From Labrenzia sp. VG12 (GTDB lineage: Bacteria; Pseudomonadota; Alphaproteobacteria; Rhizobiales; Stappiaceae), in assembly GCF_002237595.1 (NCBI RefSeq), contig NZ_CP022529.1:248001-312000 (forward strand): 64,000 bases of DNA, given 5' to 3'. A program made the translations under genes and the position numbers. Below the pieces are notes generated by a model. It was not told the origin of the DNA, ran no database searches, and worked only from the letters and a program-made list of their open reading frames with translations. Shown in pieces: positions 61,190 to 64,000 of the stretch (the stretch's first letter is position 1; each line of letters begins with the position of its first letter).

Positions 61190-61672
61190 ATGAGCGACAT
61201 CCGGATCAGGCGGGCGGAACGCGGCGACGCGGATCGTCTGCATTTTGCCCTCAGTCAGTTGTCACGGGACATGGGCGACGTCCATGCGACCAGCCTGGAC
61301 ATGCTGAAGCAGCACGGCTTTGGCGCTGCTCCTACCTTCTTCGCCCTGCTGGCCACACGGCAGGAAATCACCGTCGGTGCTCTGCTGGCCTCGCCGATTT
61401 TCTCGACGACGCGCGGCGGGGCGGGGCTCTACGTCTCCGATCTCTGGGTGGCCGAACAGGCACGAGGCGCCGGGCTGGGTCCGCGGCTTCTGGCGGCGGC
61501 CCCTGACCTCGCACCAGAGGATTGGACGGTCACCTTCCTGAGACTTGCCGTCTACCACGACAATCCGGACGCGCGCCGGTTCTATGAGCGCCTCGGCTTT
61601 GAGGCCCGGCAGGAAGAGACCGTACTCGACCTGAAGGGGGAACCGCTCGACAACTTGAGGAAACGCCCATGA
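61190..61672 (+). CDS. GNAT-family N-acetyltransferase
   Basis: 160 residues. VSDLWVAEQARGAGLGPRLL is motif A with the RGxGxG-type acetyl-CoA loop, and NPDARRFYERLGFEARQEE is motif B. Its start lies two bases after the BKACE stop and its stop overlaps the deacetylase-like start as ATGA. In the context of an acetylpolyamine-type hydrolase it may acetylate an amine substrate as protection or activation, which is inference only. Confidence 0.9.
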   Translation: MSDIRIRRAERGDADRLHFALSQLSRDMGDVHATSLDMLKQHGFGAAPTFFALLATRQEITVGALLASPIFSTTRGGAGLYVSDLWVAEQARGAGLGPRLLAAAPDLAPEDWTVTFLRLAVYHDNPDARRFYERLGFEARQEETVLDLKGEPLDNLRKRP

Positions 61673-62691
61673 AAGCGGTATTCGACGAGCGCCAGTGGAC
61701 GCATGATCCAAAACACTTCATGGCCAACGGCACGCGCCTTGCCAACCCGGAACAGCCCCGGCGCATCGAGGTGCTGAAATCCGGGGCCGAGGCCGCTGGC
61801 TGCAGCTTTGAAGCGCCCGAAGATGCGGGCCTTGGGCCGATCGCGGCGCTGCATTCGGCGGAATATCTGGTGTTTCTGCAGACCATCCACCAGCGCTGGT
61901 CGCGCATCGAGGGCGCCTCGGACGAGGTCATCCCGAACATTCACCCGGACCGGCGCACGGCCAGCTATCCGCGTTCGGCGGTGGGGCAGGCCGGCTTTCA
62001 TCAGGCCGACACCAGCTGCCCGATTGCCGCAGGCACCTGGGAAGCCGCGTACTGGTCGGCACAAAGTGCGGTGCACGGGGCCGATCTTCTGGCGGGCGGG
62101 ACGCAGGCCGCTTACGTGCTGTCGCGCCCGCCCGGGCATCACGCTTTCGGAGATCTCGCCGGCGGCTTCTGTTTCCTGAACAACTCCGGCATAGCGGCGG
62201 AGCGACTGCTCAAGGCCGGCAAACGGCCGGCGATCCTGGACGTGGATGTCCATCACGGCAACGGCACACAGGGCATCTTCTACGAGCGGGGGGACGTTCT
62301 GACCCTGTCGATCCATGCCGACCCGGTGCGCTTTTATCCGTTCTTCTGGGGGCATGGCCACGAGCGCGGCGAAGGGCAGGGCAGGGGCTGCAATCTCAAT
62401 CTTCCGCTGGCCCGTGGCACCGGAGATGACGACTACCTGAAAACCCTTGAGACCGCCTTTGACCACATTCGCGCTTTCGGCGCGGATGTTCTGATTGTGG
62501 CGCTCGGCCTGGACGCCTATGAAAAGGATCCGCTCAAAGGCCTTGCGATTACCACGCCGGGTTTCAGTCGCATCGGAACAGCGATCGCACGCCTCGGCCT
62601 GCCGACCTTGCTGGTCCAGGAAGGCGGCTACCTGTCCGAGGAGCTTGGCCAGAACCTCACCAGCTTCCTGAAAGGATTCCAGGACGCATGA
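61669..62691 (+). CDS. Histone-deacetylase-fold acetylpolyamine amidohydrolase-like enzyme
   Basis: 340 residues. The HDAC-fold active site is complete: the His pair 157-158 in RPPGHHAFGD, the zinc ligands Asp 193 and His 195 in LDVDVHHGNGTQ, the third zinc Asp in LGLDAYEKDPLKG and a catalytic Tyr in QEGGYL. The N-terminal MKAVFDERQWTHDPKHFMAN is similar to bacterial acetylpolyamine amidohydrolases rather than acetoin-utilisation proteins. It would remove acetyl groups from N-acetylated amines. The start overlaps the GNAT stop and the stop overlaps the next start (both ATGA). Confidence 0.9.
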   Translation: MKAVFDERQWTHDPKHFMANGTRLANPEQPRRIEVLKSGAEAAGCSFEAPEDAGLGPIAALHSAEYLVFLQTIHQRWSRIEGASDEVIPNIHPDRRTASYPRSAVGQAGFHQADTSCPIAAGTWEAAYWSAQSAVHGADLLAGGTQAAYVLSRPPGHHAFGDLAGGFCFLNNSGIAAERLLKAGKRPAILDVDVHHGNGTQGIFYERGDVLTLSIHADPVRFYPFFWGHGHERGEGQGRGCNLNLPLARGTGDDDYLKTLETAFDHIRAFGADVLIVALGLDAYEKDPLKGLAITTPGFSRIGTAIARLGLPTLLVQEGGYLSEELGQNLTSFLKGFQDA

Positions 62692-63787
62692 TCGAAACAT
62701 CGGATTTCCTGATCATCGGCGGCGGCATGGCCGGAGCCGGCGCGGCAGCGCGTCTGGCGCCCGAGGCAAGCGTCACCGTTCTGGAAATGGAAGATACGCT
62801 CGGCCGCCACGCCACCGGCCGGTCTGCAGCGATCTTTATACGCAACTACGGCAACCGGACGCTGAGGGCCCTGAACGCGGCGTCCGAGCCGGTCCTGGCC
62901 AGTCCCGAAGGCATTTCCGATGACAGCCTGCTGTCGCCGCGAGGTGAGATGCTGATCGCGACCGAGGACGAACTGGACGCCTTCAGGATCTATCTCGACG
63001 GCGCCGAAGGCATGGAGACATTGACCGCCGATGAGGCGGTCGAGCTGTTTCCGCTTTTGCGCAAGGACAGCATCGCCGCCGCTGCAATCGAGCGGGATGC
63101 CCGGGACATTGACGTAGACCGGTTGCTGCAGGGATTTGCCCGGCTGGCCCGCCGACACGGAGCGCAATTCGTTCTGGACGCGCCAGCGCAGCGCATCACC
63201 CGATATGCCGGCACTTGGCGTGTGGAAACACCCAAAGGTGCCTTTGAAGCACCGGTCCTGATCAACGCGGCTGGCGCCTGGGCCGACGAAATTGCCGCCC
63301 TTGCACAGGTCAGGAAAGTTGGTCTTGTGCCGATGCGGCGTTCGGCCGCCATTGTACCGCCCCCGAGGACGTGGACATCACCGGCTGGCCGCTGGTCGCC
63401 AGCGCATCTGAAAGCTGGTACGCCAAGCCAGACGCTGGCAAATTCATGGTTTCGCCCGCCGATGAAGATCCCGTCGACCCGCATGATGCCTGGGCCGACG
63501 ACATGGTGCTCGCCGAAGGGCTTTACCGTTTCGAACAAGCCGTCACCATGCCGGTCACGCGCGTGGAGCGTAACTGGGCGGGCCTTCGAAGCTTTGTTTC
63601 CGACCGGACACCCGTTGTCGGTTTTGCCTCTGATGCGGAAGGCTTTTTCTGGCTTGCCGGTCAGGGCGGATACGGCGTGCAAACGGCTCCGGCCCTGTCA
63701 AGGCTCACGGCAGATCTCTGCCTGAACCTGCCGTCTGAACTCTCCGCCGAAGTCGTTACGGCACTCAACCCGGCGCGTCTCGCCTGA
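62688..63787 (+). pseudogene. FAD-dependent amine/amino-acid oxidase (DAO family), split by a frameshift in a C5 run
   Basis: Frame one runs from 62688 and frame two from about 63371 to 63787; adding one C to the run at 63360-63364 fuses them as VPPPEDVDITGWPL into about 366 residues. The N-terminal FLIIGGGMAGAGAAARLAPE is the FAD-binding GxGxxG, and GRHATGRSAAIFIRNYGN is a DAO-family feature. The last part FWLAGQGGYGVQTAPALSRL is the closing FAD motif. These oxidise an amine or D-amino acid to an imine with H2O2 or electron transfer. The break may be a sequencing error, as no other damage is visible. Confidence 0.8.
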
Positions 63788-63819
63788 GCCGCAGTCCTAT
63801 CCAGCACAAGGAAAAAATC

Positions 63820-64000
63820 ATGTCCGATATCAAACGGCTCGACAGCGGCCCGCGTATGAGCCAGGCCGTCATTCACAACGGCGTCGTCTATCTTGCCGGC
63901 CAGGTCGGCAATCCGGGAGACAGCGCCGCCGATCAGACGAAGGTAATCTTGCAGAAGATTGAAAAGCTGCTGAGCGAAGCCGGGAGCGACACGTCGCGCA
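63820..64000 (+). CDS. RidA-family protein (3' end outside window)
   Basis: 60 codons are visible, MSDIKRLDSGPRMSQAVIHN then GVVYLAGQVGNPGDSAADQT, typical of RidA/YjgF. These hydrolyse reactive enamines and imines produced by PLP or FAD enzymes. Its place after the oxidase fits clearing of the imine product. ATG 63820 follows AAGGAAAA. The rest of the gene lies beyond the window. Confidence 0.88.
   Translation, partial: MSDIKRLDSGPRMSQAVIHNGVVYLAGQVGNPGDSAADQTKVILQKIEKLLSEAGSDTSR

Overview
The window looks like chromosomal DNA of a marine or otherwise salt-exposed alphaproteobacterium. It is GC-rich with tightly packed genes, many ATGA stop/start overlaps and frequent GTG/TTG starts. Gene content (GatB, DUF6455, DUF930, SoxR, UPF0386/YjhX, several DUF2147 and GFA proteins, a glycine-betaine methyltransferase fusion) best fits Hyphomicrobiales of the Stappiaceae type (Roseibium/Labrenzia/Stappia). 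That placement is an inference from gene content; no 16S gene is present.

Layout. (1) 1-5.9 kb, minus strand: a surface-glycan cluster with a DUF3088 protein, a polysaccharide-deacetylase-like protein and four GT-B glycosyltransferases. Divergent to it, 6.1-10.1 kb holds an ABC exporter with a highly abnormal ATPase domain, a free-standing cyclic-nucleotide-binding protein and a metallo-beta-lactamase-fold hydrolase. (2) 10.4-16.9 kb: a LuxR-type regulator, a membrane class III nucleotidyl cyclase, a short-chain dehydrogenase, a membrane protein/HlyD pair, and a SoxR gene divergent from a glyoxalase-fold gene with a recognisable SoxR promoter. (3) 17-22.5 kb: a frameshifted Imm11-like gene, an orphan YjhX/TopAI-like toxin homologue, small proteins, and a FliK-like/FlhB-tail pair. 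(4) 22.7-33.9 kb: gatB, exporters, a GT39-like protein, GNAT, tandem DUF2147 proteins, a hydrolase, and a tandem pair of orphan solute-binding proteins. (5) 34.2-38.2 kb: tRNA-Ser(GCU), then a fused glycine/sarcosine plus sarcosine/dimethylglycine methyltransferase followed by its own metK, a compact glycine-betaine synthesis unit. (6) 38.2-43 kb: a decayed patch (transglutaminase, cold-shock and GFA pseudogenes) around rpsU, an intact cold-shock gene, a desaturase and a trypsin-like protease. (7) 43.1-53.2 kb: an amide/peptide uptake and hydrolysis regulon (Dpp-type ABC transporter with a permease-ATPase fusion, M20 hydrolases, acetamidase/formamidase, GntR regulator). (8) 53.2-64 kb: an M42 peptidase remnant, a LysR regulator and a nine-gene, mostly overlapping operon. 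That operon combines a polyamine-type ABC importer with a class III aminotransferase, a beta-keto-acid cleavage enzyme, a GNAT, an acetylpolyamine-amidohydrolase-like deacetylase, a DAO-type oxidase and RidA.

The most promising candidates for undescribed biology are the operon at 54.9-64 kb and the triplicated, degenerate ABC ATPase at 6.1-8.7 kb. A technical caution applies: three otherwise intact genes (Imm11-like, fliK-like, DAO-type oxidase) each break at a C or G run that is one base too short. This suggests homopolymer undercalling in this sequence rather than three independent pseudogenisations.
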